A DNA stretch of 15,640 bases from assembly GCA_964374095.1 (NCBI GenBank), contig CAYJXJ010000109.1, forward strand, positions 1 through 15,640. The letters run 5' to 3'. The stretch is from CAYJXJ01 sp964374095 (GTDB lineage Bacteria; Elusimicrobiota; Elusimicrobia; UBA1565; UBA9628). Made by a program: the position numbers and the translations under genes. How positions within the stretch are numbered: the stretch's first letter is position 1; every line of letters starts with the position of its first letter. The notes beneath the pieces were generated by a model. It saw only the letters and a list, made by a program, of their open reading frames with translations, searched no databases and was not told where the DNA came from. Below, piece after piece: positions 7,819 through 12,690 of the stretch.

Positions 7819-7840
7819 CGACTGTACGCGCGTACAGTCG
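7819..7840. promoter_or_regulatory. 22-bp perfect palindrome with an SOS-box-like core
   Basis: Arms of 11 bases (7819-7829 and 7830-7840) with no spacer. The core CTGTACGCGCGTACAG has the form CTGT-N8-ACAG, which is the consensus of the E. coli LexA box. It lies about 60 bases upstream of the protease -10 box. LexA sites differ between phyla, so the match may be fortuitous. An operator for another dimeric regulator is as likely. Confidence 0.35.
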
Positions 7841-7857
7841 CGACAGGCGCCGTATCC

Positions 7858-7873
7858 CGGCCGGATCCGGCCG
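7858..7873. repeat. 16-bp GC palindrome
   Basis: CGGCCGGATCCGGCCG, self-complementary, in the gap between the protease gene and the first His-rich gene. With high GC such short palindromes arise by chance more easily, so no role is assigned. Confidence 0.35.
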
Positions 7874-7936
7874 CCGTCCCGTTGGAATTTTGCGGCTATT
7901 TCAAGGGAGGGTTTTCAGCGGCCTCTCGGAGCCCGC

Positions 7937-7970
7937 GCACGGGAGGCCCGCTGGCGCGGGCCTCCCGTGC
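7937..7970 (-). terminator. Stem-loop after the first His-rich gene
   Basis: A 15-bp perfect stem (7937-7951 with 7956-7970) with a four-base loop starts 17 bases beyond the stop of the gene at 7988. No T-run follows on the minus strand, so it may stabilise the 3' end or act as a weak terminator. The stem core GGGAGGCCCGC recurs after the third paralog. Confidence 0.55.
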
Positions 7971-7987
7971 TTTCGGAGGACGGCCGC

Positions 7988-8680
7988 CTACCAGTGCGGC
8001 CGCCAGGGCCAGGGCCAGTGCGGGTCCCGGTGGTGATCGTCGCCGTCGTGCGGATCGCGCGGCCAGGGCCAGCGGTCGTGGGGGTCGCGGTCATGATCGT
8101 CGTCGTCATGTCCCCCGCCGCCTTGGCGGTAGTACCAATCGAGGCGGCTGAGGGCGTAGCGCACTGCATTGAGGTCCCGCCGCACGTGGCTGTCGAAGTG
8201 GGCCGAGCGGGAGCTTCTGTCCGCGGTGTTGAAGGCCCACAGCAGGTTCTGGTAGTCGCGGCGGGTATGCCAGGGGTCGGTCCGGTAGGACTCGACCTGG
8301 CGGTGGAAGTGCTCGGCCCGCTGCTCCAGGGTGTGCAGGTCGGCCAGGGCGCGCCTTTCCCAGTAGTCTCCGTGGTGCGCGCGGCTCTCGGCCGTGCGAT
8401 GGACGTGCGTGGCCTTCTCGTCCACTTGGTGCGCGAGCGCCTTGACCTGGGCCCAATAGATCCAGTCGTTGGCCGCGAACGCCGGTTTCGCCGGGACTTC
8501 TCGCCCCGGCGGCACGGCCGGGACCGCGCCGGGCTGAGTCCCCCCGCGGACCGCCTCGATCAAAGAGGCGGGGTTCCTTGCGGGCTGCTCGAATGTTACG
8601 GATGGCGCGGCTTGGCCGGCTGCGGCCAGGCACGCGGTGAGGACTGCGGCTGCTGCGATGCGGCTATGGTGGTGGTCCAT
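7988..8680 (-). CDS. Exported His-rich helical protein, paralog 1
   Basis: 230 residues. ATG 8680 is chosen because AGGAGGTAA (8686-8694) precedes it and an export signal follows (MDHHHSRIAAAAVLTACLAA). LTAC fits a lipobox, so it may be a lipoprotein on Cys17; cleavage after GQAA is the alternative. After a Pro-rich stretch comes a helical domain (about 75-185). It contains two related segments, HQVDEKATHVHRTAES (84-99) and HTLEQRAEHFHRQVES (116-131), spaced 32 residues apart, then HTRRD and AHFDSHVRRDL. The last 45 residues are a low-complexity tail of His, Asp, Trp and Pro (HDDDDHDRDPHDRWPW and onward). I do not recognise the family. Regular histidines and an acidic His tail suggest metal binding in the envelope, which is inference. 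It is the last of three tandem paralogs. Confidence 0.8.
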   Translation of the reverse strand: MDHHHSRIAAAAVLTACLAAAGQAAPSVTFEQPARNPASLIEAVRGGTQPGAVPAVPPGREVPAKPAFAANDWIYWAQVKALAHQVDEKATHVHRTAESRAHHGDYWERRALADLHTLEQRAEHFHRQVESYRTDPWHTRRDYQNLLWAFNTADRSSRSAHFDSHVRRDLNAVRYALSRLDWYYRQGGGGHDDDDHDRDPHDRWPWPRDPHDGDDHHRDPHWPWPWRPHW

Positions 8681-8723
8681 AAGCTTACCTCCTGCTAGGA
8701 GTGCGGCGTTAGGGCACGGGCTC

Positions 8724-8729
8724 ATTGTA
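8724..8729 (-). promoter_or_regulatory. -10-like box of paralog 1
   Basis: GGCTACAATG on the minus strand, 44 bases upstream of the start, at a place equivalent to the boxes of the other two paralogs. A TTGGGT lies upstream but only 14 bases away, so the -35 is uncertain. Confidence 0.4.
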
Positions 8730-8768
8730 GCCTGAGCCTCTGGACCCAAGTTCGGGCGCCGGTCCGTC

Positions 8769-9404
8769 TCAGTGATGCGGTCGTCCATGATGCGGATGGC
8801 GCGGCGGCCACGGCCGGTGCGGGTCGCGGTGGGGAGGCTGGTAGCCTCCGCGCCTGTAGTACCACTCGAGCTGCTGGAGTGATCCGCGCACGGTTTCGAA
8901 GTCGTGGCGAACATGCTGGTTGAAGTGGGCCCAGCGGAGGCTGTTGTCGGCCGCGTTAAAAGCCCGGATCAGGCTTTGCAGGTCATGCCGCGTGTGTCCG
9001 GGGTCCCGGCGGTAGGACTCGACCTGGCGGTGGAAGTGCGCGGCCTTCTGCTCCAAGGCGTGCAGGTCGGCCAGGGCCCGCCTCTCCCGGTAGTCTCCGT
9101 GATGGGCGCGGCTCTCGGCTTCCCGGTGGACGTGCCGGGCCTTTTCCTCGACCTGGTGGGCCAGGGCTCTGACCTGGATCCAGTACGTCCAGTCCCCCTG
9201 AGCGAAAGTTTCCCGGGGCGCGATCGCGCGGGCTTCCGGGACCTCGGGGACCCAGCCGGTCTCGGCTCCGGCTTTGACCTGCTCGGCGAGCGTTCCCGGG
9301 CTCTTAGCGGGAGAATCGAAGTCGGCGGTGGGGGCGGCTTGGGTTGCGGACGTCAGGCAGGCGGCGAGGACTGCGGCGGCGGCGCGGTTATGTCGGTGAT
9401 GCAT
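8769..9404 (-). CDS. Exported His-rich helical protein, paralog 2
   Basis: 211 residues from ATG 9404, with AAGGAGG close upstream and a signal sequence MHHRHNRAAAAVLAACLTSA. LAAC is again a possible lipobox (Cys16); processing after TQAA is the alternative. The helical domain repeats paralog 1 with high identity: HQVEEKARHVHREAES (83-98), AHHGDY, HALEQKAAHFHRQVES (115-130), HTRHD, AHFNQHVRHDFE, then LEWYY. The tail is shorter and basic rather than acidic (PHRDPHRPWPPRHPHHGRPHH), but still rich in His, Pro and Trp. The gene lies between its two paralogs, 88 bases upstream of the start of paralog 1, with its own TATAAT box. Function unknown. The two tails differ sharply in charge, so they may bind different partners or ions. 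Confidence 0.8.
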   Translation of the reverse strand: MHHRHNRAAAAVLAACLTSATQAAPTADFDSPAKSPGTLAEQVKAGAETGWVPEVPEARAIAPRETFAQGDWTYWIQVRALAHQVEEKARHVHREAESRAHHGDYRERRALADLHALEQKAAHFHRQVESYRRDPGHTRHDLQSLIRAFNAADNSLRWAHFNQHVRHDFETVRGSLQQLEWYYRRGGYQPPHRDPHRPWPPRHPHHGRPHH

Positions 9405-9442
9405 AACCCTCCTTATCTTGCGCGGGTCACGCGCAGGCATTC

Positions 9443-9448
9443 ATTATA
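9443..9448 (-). promoter_or_regulatory. -10 box of paralog 2
   Basis: GGTATAATG, a perfect TATAAT on the minus strand 38 bases upstream of the start. The -35 region is poor (AAGTCA at 17 bases), so an activator or an alternative sigma factor may help. Confidence 0.55.
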
Positions 9449-9520
9449 CCGGAGAGCCGCGGCGCTGACTTAGGATAAAGGGCCTAAATGATTCTGGGTC
9501 CATCGGCCCCCCTGGAAATT

Positions 9521-9550
9521 GGGAGGCCCGCCTTTGGGGGCGGGCCTCCC
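9521..9550 (-). terminator. Stem-loop after the third His-rich gene
   Basis: A 12-bp stem, GGGAGGCCCGCC (9521-9532) with GGCGGGCCTCCC (9539-9550), and a six-base loop, 21 bases past the stop at 9572. The stem shares its GGGAGGCCCGC core with the hairpin after paralog 1. No T-run follows on the minus strand. Confidence 0.55.
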
Positions 9551-9571
9551 GGTTCCAAACTCCTTCAGCGG

Positions 9572-10597
9572 CTACCAGCGCCGATAGCCGTGGTCGTCGT
9601 GGTGCGGGTCATCATGCCCCCCGTCGCCGTAGACCCGGTCGAGCGCGTCGAGCCAGCGGCGGACCTGTTCGAAGTCGGCGCGTACATGGCTGTCGAAGTG
9701 CGCCCAGCGCAGGCTCCGGTCGGCCGTGTCGAAGGCCCACTGCAGCTCCCGGTAGTCGTTGTAGGTGTGGGTGGGGCCTTGCCGGTTGGACTCGACCTGC
9801 CGGTGGAAGTGCGCGGCTTTCTCCTCGAGTCGATGGAGGTCAGCCAGGGCGCGCCTTTCCCAGTAGTCTCCGTGATGGGAGCGTTCTTCGGCCTCGTGGT
9901 GCACGTGGCGGGTCTTCTCCTCGACCTTGTGGGCCAGCTCCTTGACCTGGCGCCACGCGCCCCAGCCGCCGGAGCTTTCGCGGGGCATGCGGAAGTAAGC
10001 CGTCAAGGAGGCGACGAGCTGGGTCGCCCGCTGGTGCTCGCCCCGGACGCGGTCGAAGCGGTAATTGTAGCGCACGTTGTCGACCCCATCGAGGGCGCGC
10101 AGGACCTTGCGGAAGTCCTCCCGGGTGTGGCCGGGTTCCTGGTAGCGGCCCTCGATCTGCCCGTGGAAGTGGCGGCAGACGTTCCGGAAGCTGTCCAGGG
10201 CGTCGAGCGCGGCGCGCCGGCTGATCTTCTTGAAGAAGTTGCCGGTGTCGGAGTTGGCGCGGTAGTTGTTGTACAGGAGGTCGGCGGCTTCCTGGAGCTC
10301 ATGGGCCACGCGCTTGGCGTCCGAAGCGCTCCATGGGATTGGGCTTCCCCAGATGTCGTCTTCGTGGTTGTTGGCGAACGCGGGCTTGGACGAGTCGGCC
10401 GGGGTCCGGGGCGGCTCGGGCCGCTCGGGAACCACGGGGACCATGCCGGGCGCGGCATGGGCGCCGATGATCTCGGCGGTGAGGGACGTCTTGGCGGGCT
10501 GGTCGAACTCCGCGGTGAGGCCTTGGGCATGCGCGTGGGGCGCGAGCCAGGCCCCGAACATCACGGCAACGAATTTACGGCTATGGTGGTGGTCCAT
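9572..10597 (-). CDS. Exported His-rich helical protein, paralog 3, with two domain copies
   Basis: 341 residues from ATG 10597, with AGGAGGTAA upstream in the same arrangement as paralog 1. The signal peptide MDHHHSRKFVAVMFGAWLAPHAHA has no lipobox cysteine, so signal peptidase I cleavage after AHA is likely. Two domain copies follow. The first (about 92-204) is diverged: VAHELQEAADLLYNN, CRHFHGQIEG, PGHTREDF, and AYF. The second (about 214-324) is nearly the same as in paralogs 1 and 2: HKVEEKTRHVHHEAEE, HHGDYWERRALADLH, HRLEEKAAHFHRQVES, AHFDSHVRADFE. The tail is short (GDGGHDDPHHDDHGYRRW). Stretches of DNA are identical to paralog 1, for example around 9850 and 8350, which points to recent duplication or gene conversion. 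Function unknown. Confidence 0.8.
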   Translation of the reverse strand: MDHHHSRKFVAVMFGAWLAPHAHAQGLTAEFDQPAKTSLTAEIIGAHAAPGMVPVVPERPEPPRTPADSSKPAFANNHEDDIWGSPIPWSASDAKRVAHELQEAADLLYNNYRANSDTGNFFKKISRRAALDALDSFRNVCRHFHGQIEGRYQEPGHTREDFRKVLRALDGVDNVRYNYRFDRVRGEHQRATQLVASLTAYFRMPRESSGGWGAWRQVKELAHKVEEKTRHVHHEAEERSHHGDYWERRALADLHRLEEKAAHFHRQVESNRQGPTHTYNDYRELQWAFDTADRSLRWAHFDSHVRADFEQVRRWLDALDRVYGDGGHDDPHHDDHGYRRW

Positions 10598-10639
10598 AAC
10601 CTTACCTCCTGTCGGGTGCGGGGTCGGGGCACGGGGGGC

Positions 10640-10668
10640 AGTGTAGCACGCCGCGGTCGGCGCGTCAT
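10640..10668 (-). promoter_or_regulatory. Promoter of paralog 3
   Basis: ATGACG (10663-10668) and TACACT (10640-10645) on the minus strand, each matching four of six consensus bases, separated by 17 bases. The -10 box is 42 bases upstream of the start codon, as in the other paralogs. Confidence 0.45.
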
Positions 10669-10863
10669 GAGGCCTTGGGTCCGGCCCGGCGTGGGTCCTT
10701 TGGGCCGCCCGCGCGGACCGTCCTTGCTTACCGCGAGGGCCGAACCAGGCCGCATTTCGGAAGATAGCCGGCGATGCCTCTGAATGGGCCGTTGCTACGT
10801 GCGGTTCAGAAGCCACTTTCCCGACTGCTCGGTCCCATCCGCGGCCGCCGGCGGCATTATGGC
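10669..10863. other. Gap without a recognisable gene
   Basis: GC-rich DNA upstream of paralog 3. Reading frames here have no motif, ribosome binding site or family resemblance. I see no promoter, repeat or RNA gene in it apart from the 3' flank of the mobile element that follows. Confidence 0.5.
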
Positions 10864-10871
10864 GTCAGTTG
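10864..10871. repeat. Left target-site duplication of the MITE
   Basis: GTCAGTTG, directly abutting the left terminal repeat. The same eight bases abut the right terminal repeat at 11020-11027. Confidence 0.7.
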
Positions 10872-10896
10872 GTAACTACCCAGGTCCTTGCCTGCC

Positions 10897-10917
10897 AACT
10901 CGGTCCTGGACCGAGTT
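10897..10917. repeat. Hairpin inside the MITE
   Basis: AACTCGGTCC, one base, then GGACCGAGTT: a perfect 10-bp stem. A one-base centre cannot form a normal loop, so the RNA or single-strand form would open its inner base pairs. Confidence 0.6.
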
Positions 10918-10920
10918 CAC

Positions 10921-10949
10921 CCTGCGCCTCCAATAATTGGAAGCGCAGG
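10921..10949. repeat. Second hairpin inside the MITE
   Basis: CCTGCGCCTCCAAT, one base, then ATTGGAAGCGCAGG: 14-base arms with one mismatch. Read as minus-strand RNA the mismatch becomes a G-U pair. Confidence 0.6.
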
Positions 10950-11019
10950 CCTGGCACCGCGCCTGCGAGCGGGGCGCCTCATCCCCGGCGGAACCTTCAA
11001 GAGGGACCTGGGCAGTTAC

Positions 11020-11027
11020 GTCAGTTG
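11020..11027. repeat. Right target-site duplication of the MITE
   Basis: GTCAGTTG, the second copy of the direct repeat, directly after the right terminal repeat. It overlaps the hairpin at 11026 by two bases. Confidence 0.7.
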
Positions 11028-11041
11028 ACGCTAAAGCGTCA
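11026..11041. repeat. Hairpin with CTAAAG core next to the MITE
   Basis: TGACGCT-AA-AGCGTCA: 7-bp arms with an AA centre, same centre as the hairpin at 634-651. It lies 38 bases beyond the hicB stop on the minus strand and could end that transcript. The MITE inserted beside it. Confidence 0.45.
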
Positions 11042-11078
11042 TGCTGTCGTTTGGCGGAGGGTTAATCCGGCAATTGGC

Positions 11079-11294
11079 TCAGGCTTTAACCTCGACCTGG
11101 TAGACCTTCGAGCGTCCCTTCTTCCGGTCCCGCGCCATCTGACGCATGGTACATAGATAGGTGTAGATCGCGTCCTTTGCATTGGCCAGGGCCGCAGCGA
11201 TGGAATCGCCCTGGGTATGGCAGCCCGGTAGAGCCGGAACATGGACCGCATAGCCGCCCTCTTTTGAGGGTTCGAGGATGACAGGATATTTCAT
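11079..11294 (-). CDS. hicB: HicB-family antitoxin-like protein, no HicA partner seen
   Basis: 71 residues from ATG 11294. The sequence follows the HicB antitoxin fold: YPVILEPSKEGGYAVHVPAL, PGCHTQGDSIAAALANAKDAI, YTYLCTM, and a C-terminal KVYQVEV strand. In HicAB systems HicB blocks the HicA mRNA interferase and usually represses the operon. Here no HicA reading frame (about 60-80 residues, double-stranded RNA-binding fold with a conserved GSH) lies in the 110 bases upstream, and the region downstream is taken by the MITE. No DNA-binding extension is present, so it is of the short HicB type. There is no ribosome binding site. A promoter places the transcript start at the ATG, so translation may be leaderless. 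It is either an orphan antitoxin, a remnant, or a stand-alone HicB-like protein, which are common in bacterial genomes. Confidence 0.8.
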   Translation of the reverse strand: MKYPVILEPSKEGGYAVHVPALPGCHTQGDSIAAALANAKDAIYTYLCTMRQMARDRKKGRSKVYQVEVKA

Positions 11295-11300
11295 AAAGAT

Positions 11301-11329
11301 AGTTTAGCAGGAGGTCTTAGTCTATTCAA
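11301..11329 (-). promoter_or_regulatory. Promoter of hicB, predicting a leaderless mRNA
   Basis: TTGAAT (11324-11329), 17 bases, then TAAACT (11301-11306) on the minus strand. The -10 box ends six bases before the ATG, so transcription would start on or next to the start codon. The absence of a ribosome binding site agrees with this. Confidence 0.45.
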
Positions 11330-11405
11330 GAGCCGAGACCAATAGACGTTCGAGGTCAATCTGATCGGCCATATCGGAATTAAGGGACGCAGCGCGTAGG
11401 CATTG

Positions 11406-11867
11406 TTAGCACTCCGGGCCTTGAACACCCTCTCGCTGTAATACGGCACTCGATTCCAGGTCGAATTGCCAGTACCCGATGGCTAGGTTGTAGGTTTCCT
11501 TGAGATGAGTCAGGTACTTCAGGTCATCGTCCAAGCAAGGCGCCGCTCCGACGACGATCAGTTCCTTTGCGGCGCACTGGGAGGGGTAGCAAGAATACTC
11601 TAGAAGCTGTCCAAGTGCTTCACGAATACAGAGCTTCGCGGTTGGGAGATGCTTTACCTCGAAGAAGGTTGTCTGCTCACCTGCCCGCAACGTGAGGTCA
11701 ACTTGCGCACCGAAGGAATCGTCCTCATAACCGACGGCTGCCTCACCATATTTTCTGATGAGGAGCGAACGAAGTTGATTCTGCATCCGGTCGTGAACCG
11801 GATCGTAAGTCGTACGTGTCCTTGGGGTATAGCGGCCGAGCGAGGAGAAATTCGGGGTCGGGAGCAC
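11406..11867 (-). CDS. PD-(D/E)XK-like nuclease domain protein
   Basis: 153 residues if read from GTG 11867, which directly follows an in-frame TAG. The central part fits the restriction-endonuclease-like fold: a helix (RMQNQLRSLLIRKYG), GYEDDSFGAQVDLTL with Asp57, FFEVKHL giving the E-x-K of the active site (Glu70, Lys72), and a helix IREALGQLLEYSCYP with the conserved Gln seen in many such nucleases. The end, KELIVVG...YLTHLKETYNLAIGYWQF, is a typical C-terminal strand-helix-strand. Such domains cut DNA in restriction, repair or phage defence. The gene starts inside the zinc-finger ORF in another frame. Either the two overlap or a single-base indel has split one gene. The N-terminus as given has no clear ribosome binding site, which favours the split-gene view. 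Confidence 0.65.
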   Translation of the reverse strand: MLPTPNFSSLGRYTPRTRTTYDPVHDRMQNQLRSLLIRKYGEAAVGYEDDSFGAQVDLTLRAGEQTTFFEVKHLPTAKLCIREALGQLLEYSCYPSQCAAKELIVVGAAPCLDDDLKYLTHLKETYNLAIGYWQFDLESSAVLQREGVQGPEC

Positions 11868-12045
11868 CTACATCGGTCGGTGCGCCGGGAGGGTTCGGAG
11901 CGCCGTCCTCGCGGAGATCGCGAGTTCCTTTACACTTCGGATAACGGGAACATCCCCAGAATTGATGGCCTGAATTCCGGCCCCGGCGAGCGGTCCGAAG
12001 GACCATTGGCCGGCCGCATTGAGGGCATTCGGGGGTTGGCTCCAC
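11743..12045 (-). CDS. Topoisomerase-type zinc-finger protein, likely the N-terminal part of the nuclease gene
   Basis: GTG 12045 follows an AGGGAG at proper distance. Residues 7-41 form a complete C4 zinc finger of the topoisomerase I C-terminal type: CPQCGRPMVLR with Cys7 and Cys10, then FWGCSRYPKCKGT with Cys32 and Cys38. These fingers bind single- or double-stranded DNA and are often attached to nucleases. After a Pro/Gly linker (GAPNPPGAPTDVG) the frame goes on for about 40 residues that resemble no domain and overlap the nuclease frame by about 125 bases. A +1 shift near 11868 would join finger and nuclease into one protein of about 210 residues. I read the region as one gene broken by an indel or a sequencing error, or less likely a programmed frameshift. 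Confidence 0.55.
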   Translation of the reverse strand: MEPTPECPQCGRPMVLRTARRGRNSGHQFWGCSRYPKCKGTRDLREDGAPNPPGAPTDVGAPDPEFLLARPLYPKDTYDLRSGSRPDAESTSFAPHQKIW

Positions 12046-12097
12046 CTCTACTCCCTGTCGCCTTTCAGCACAAAGAATTGCCCGATCTCTACGACCC

Positions 12098-12421
12098 TCA
12101 CTTCACGACCTCCCAGCGTCCGGCCTTCCGAGAGCCGACGCGCCGCAGCCTTCCCTGAGACCTCATCTGTTGAATATTCCACTCGATGCCTCTTACTGAT
12201 AGGCCGGTCCGACGGGCGAGCTCCGTCATGGTGATGCCGGGATGCGCCCTGACGAGGGAAATGATCTTATCCCTGGTGTTACTCGCAGTCTTTCCCACAG
12301 TACTGTGGGATAAATCTTTGGCGGGCTTGCGACGGAAGGTCACCAGGAAGCCGCCCTTGAGGTCAAAGCCGGGATCAATCCCAAAAGCCAGAGCCTCGCA
12401 TCCTACGGCCGTCAATTCCAT
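12098..12421 (-). CDS. Winged-helix protein, C-terminal fragment of an AlbA/RecG-like regulator
   Basis: 107 residues from ATG 12421, preceded by AGGAGGGAGGG. Residues 1-32 (GIDPGFDLKGGFLVTFRRKP) resemble the end of the ATPase-like domain that precedes the winged helix in AlbA_2/RecG-related proteins, where a proline-rich loop and a GGxFxVTFxR strand are usual. Residues about 49-105 are a winged helix: TRDKIISLVRAHPGITMTELARRTGLSVRGIEWNIQQM, then RSQGRLRRVGSRKAGRWEVV. The AlbA_2 domain and most of the ATPase-like part of the normal protein of about 400-550 residues are absent, and nothing upstream restores them. The good ribosome binding site means the fragment could still be made as a small DNA-binding protein. 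It stands first in a same-direction run with the zinc finger, nuclease and hicB and might regulate them. Confidence 0.6.
   Translation of the reverse strand: MELTAVGCEALAFGIDPGFDLKGGFLVTFRRKPAKDLSHSTVGKTASNTRDKIISLVRAHPGITMTELARRTGLSVRGIEWNIQQMRSQGRLRRVGSRKAGRWEVVK
12293..12310. repeat. 18-bp palindrome inside the winged-helix gene
   Basis: TCCCACAGT-ACTGTGGGA, perfect and without spacer. It lies in the linker between the N-terminal remnant and the winged helix (codons for SHSTVGK). It could be an inserted palindromic unit or an operator; evidence is the symmetry only. Confidence 0.4.
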
Positions 12422-12690
12422 CCCTCCCTCCTGCTGCGCTCCACCCTTCTTAACTTAAAACGGGACGGGAGTATCCTCAATACGCCTCTCTACGCCATCA
12501 ACGCCCTCCCGCGCGTGCTCTCCTTCGCGGCGCGTCCTGGGGCATGACCGGGCCTCCGCTGAGCCATGACATGCCCTTGCCCCTGACCGCCGGCGAGGTC
12601 CATGGCATCCCGACAGCCCCTTCTACTTGTCTCGTCGACGGCGCAGCCCGAGGGTGACCTTCCTCTTAGAGCCCTTGGCCCACATGGCGC
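12422..12690. other. Gap with possible decayed coding sequence
   Basis: No intact gene. On the plus strand a frame ending with TGA at 12545-12547 reads protein-like (LYAINALPRVLSF) but has no start or family match. A second plus-strand frame from ATG 12543 gives 37 residues without motifs. This may be the eroded edge of the accessory strip. Confidence 0.3.

Larger units (their letters stand above)
10872..11019. mobile_element. 148-bp IS66-like miniature inverted-repeat element (MITE)
   Basis: The left end GTAACTACCCAGGTCC (10872-10887) and the right end GGACCTGGGCAGTTAC (11004-11019) are inverted repeats with one mismatch in 16. They are bounded exactly by an 8-bp direct repeat. Ends beginning GTAA and 8-bp target duplications are the known signature of the IS66 insertion sequence family. 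Nothing inside could code for a transposase, so it would be a non-autonomous derivative moved in trans. Two strong hairpins lie inside. Confidence 0.7.

Noticed and set aside
7988..8150. Tandem DNA repeat or CRISPR-like array in the His-rich tail of paralog 1
   Set aside because: The GC-rich, irregular short repeats (GGCCAGGGCCAG, GTGGTGATCGTCG) code for the low-complexity tail. There is no constant repeat-spacer length.
9488..10783. Plus-strand frame of more than 400 codons opposite paralog 3
   Set aside because: The minus strand has a strong ribosome binding site, signal peptide and a domain shared by three genes. The plus frame (Val/Gly-rich) mirrors that codon use. The same holds for plus frames opposite paralogs 1 and 2.
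10872..11019. Retron non-coding RNA or integron attC site
   Set aside because: The stretch has nested inverted repeats, but no reverse transcriptase or integrase gene is near, and the flush 8-bp direct repeat with GTAA ends fits a MITE better.
11322..11372. Sixteen-codon minus-strand ORF (MADQIDLERLLVSALE) between the nuclease gene and hicB
   Set aside because: Too short for HicA, no ribosome binding site, and no motif. It also covers part of the hicB promoter region.
12443..12547. Plus-strand frame with protein-like text before TGA 12545
   Set aside because: No start codon, no family match, and adjacent frames are closed. Kept only as a hint of decayed sequence in the gap.
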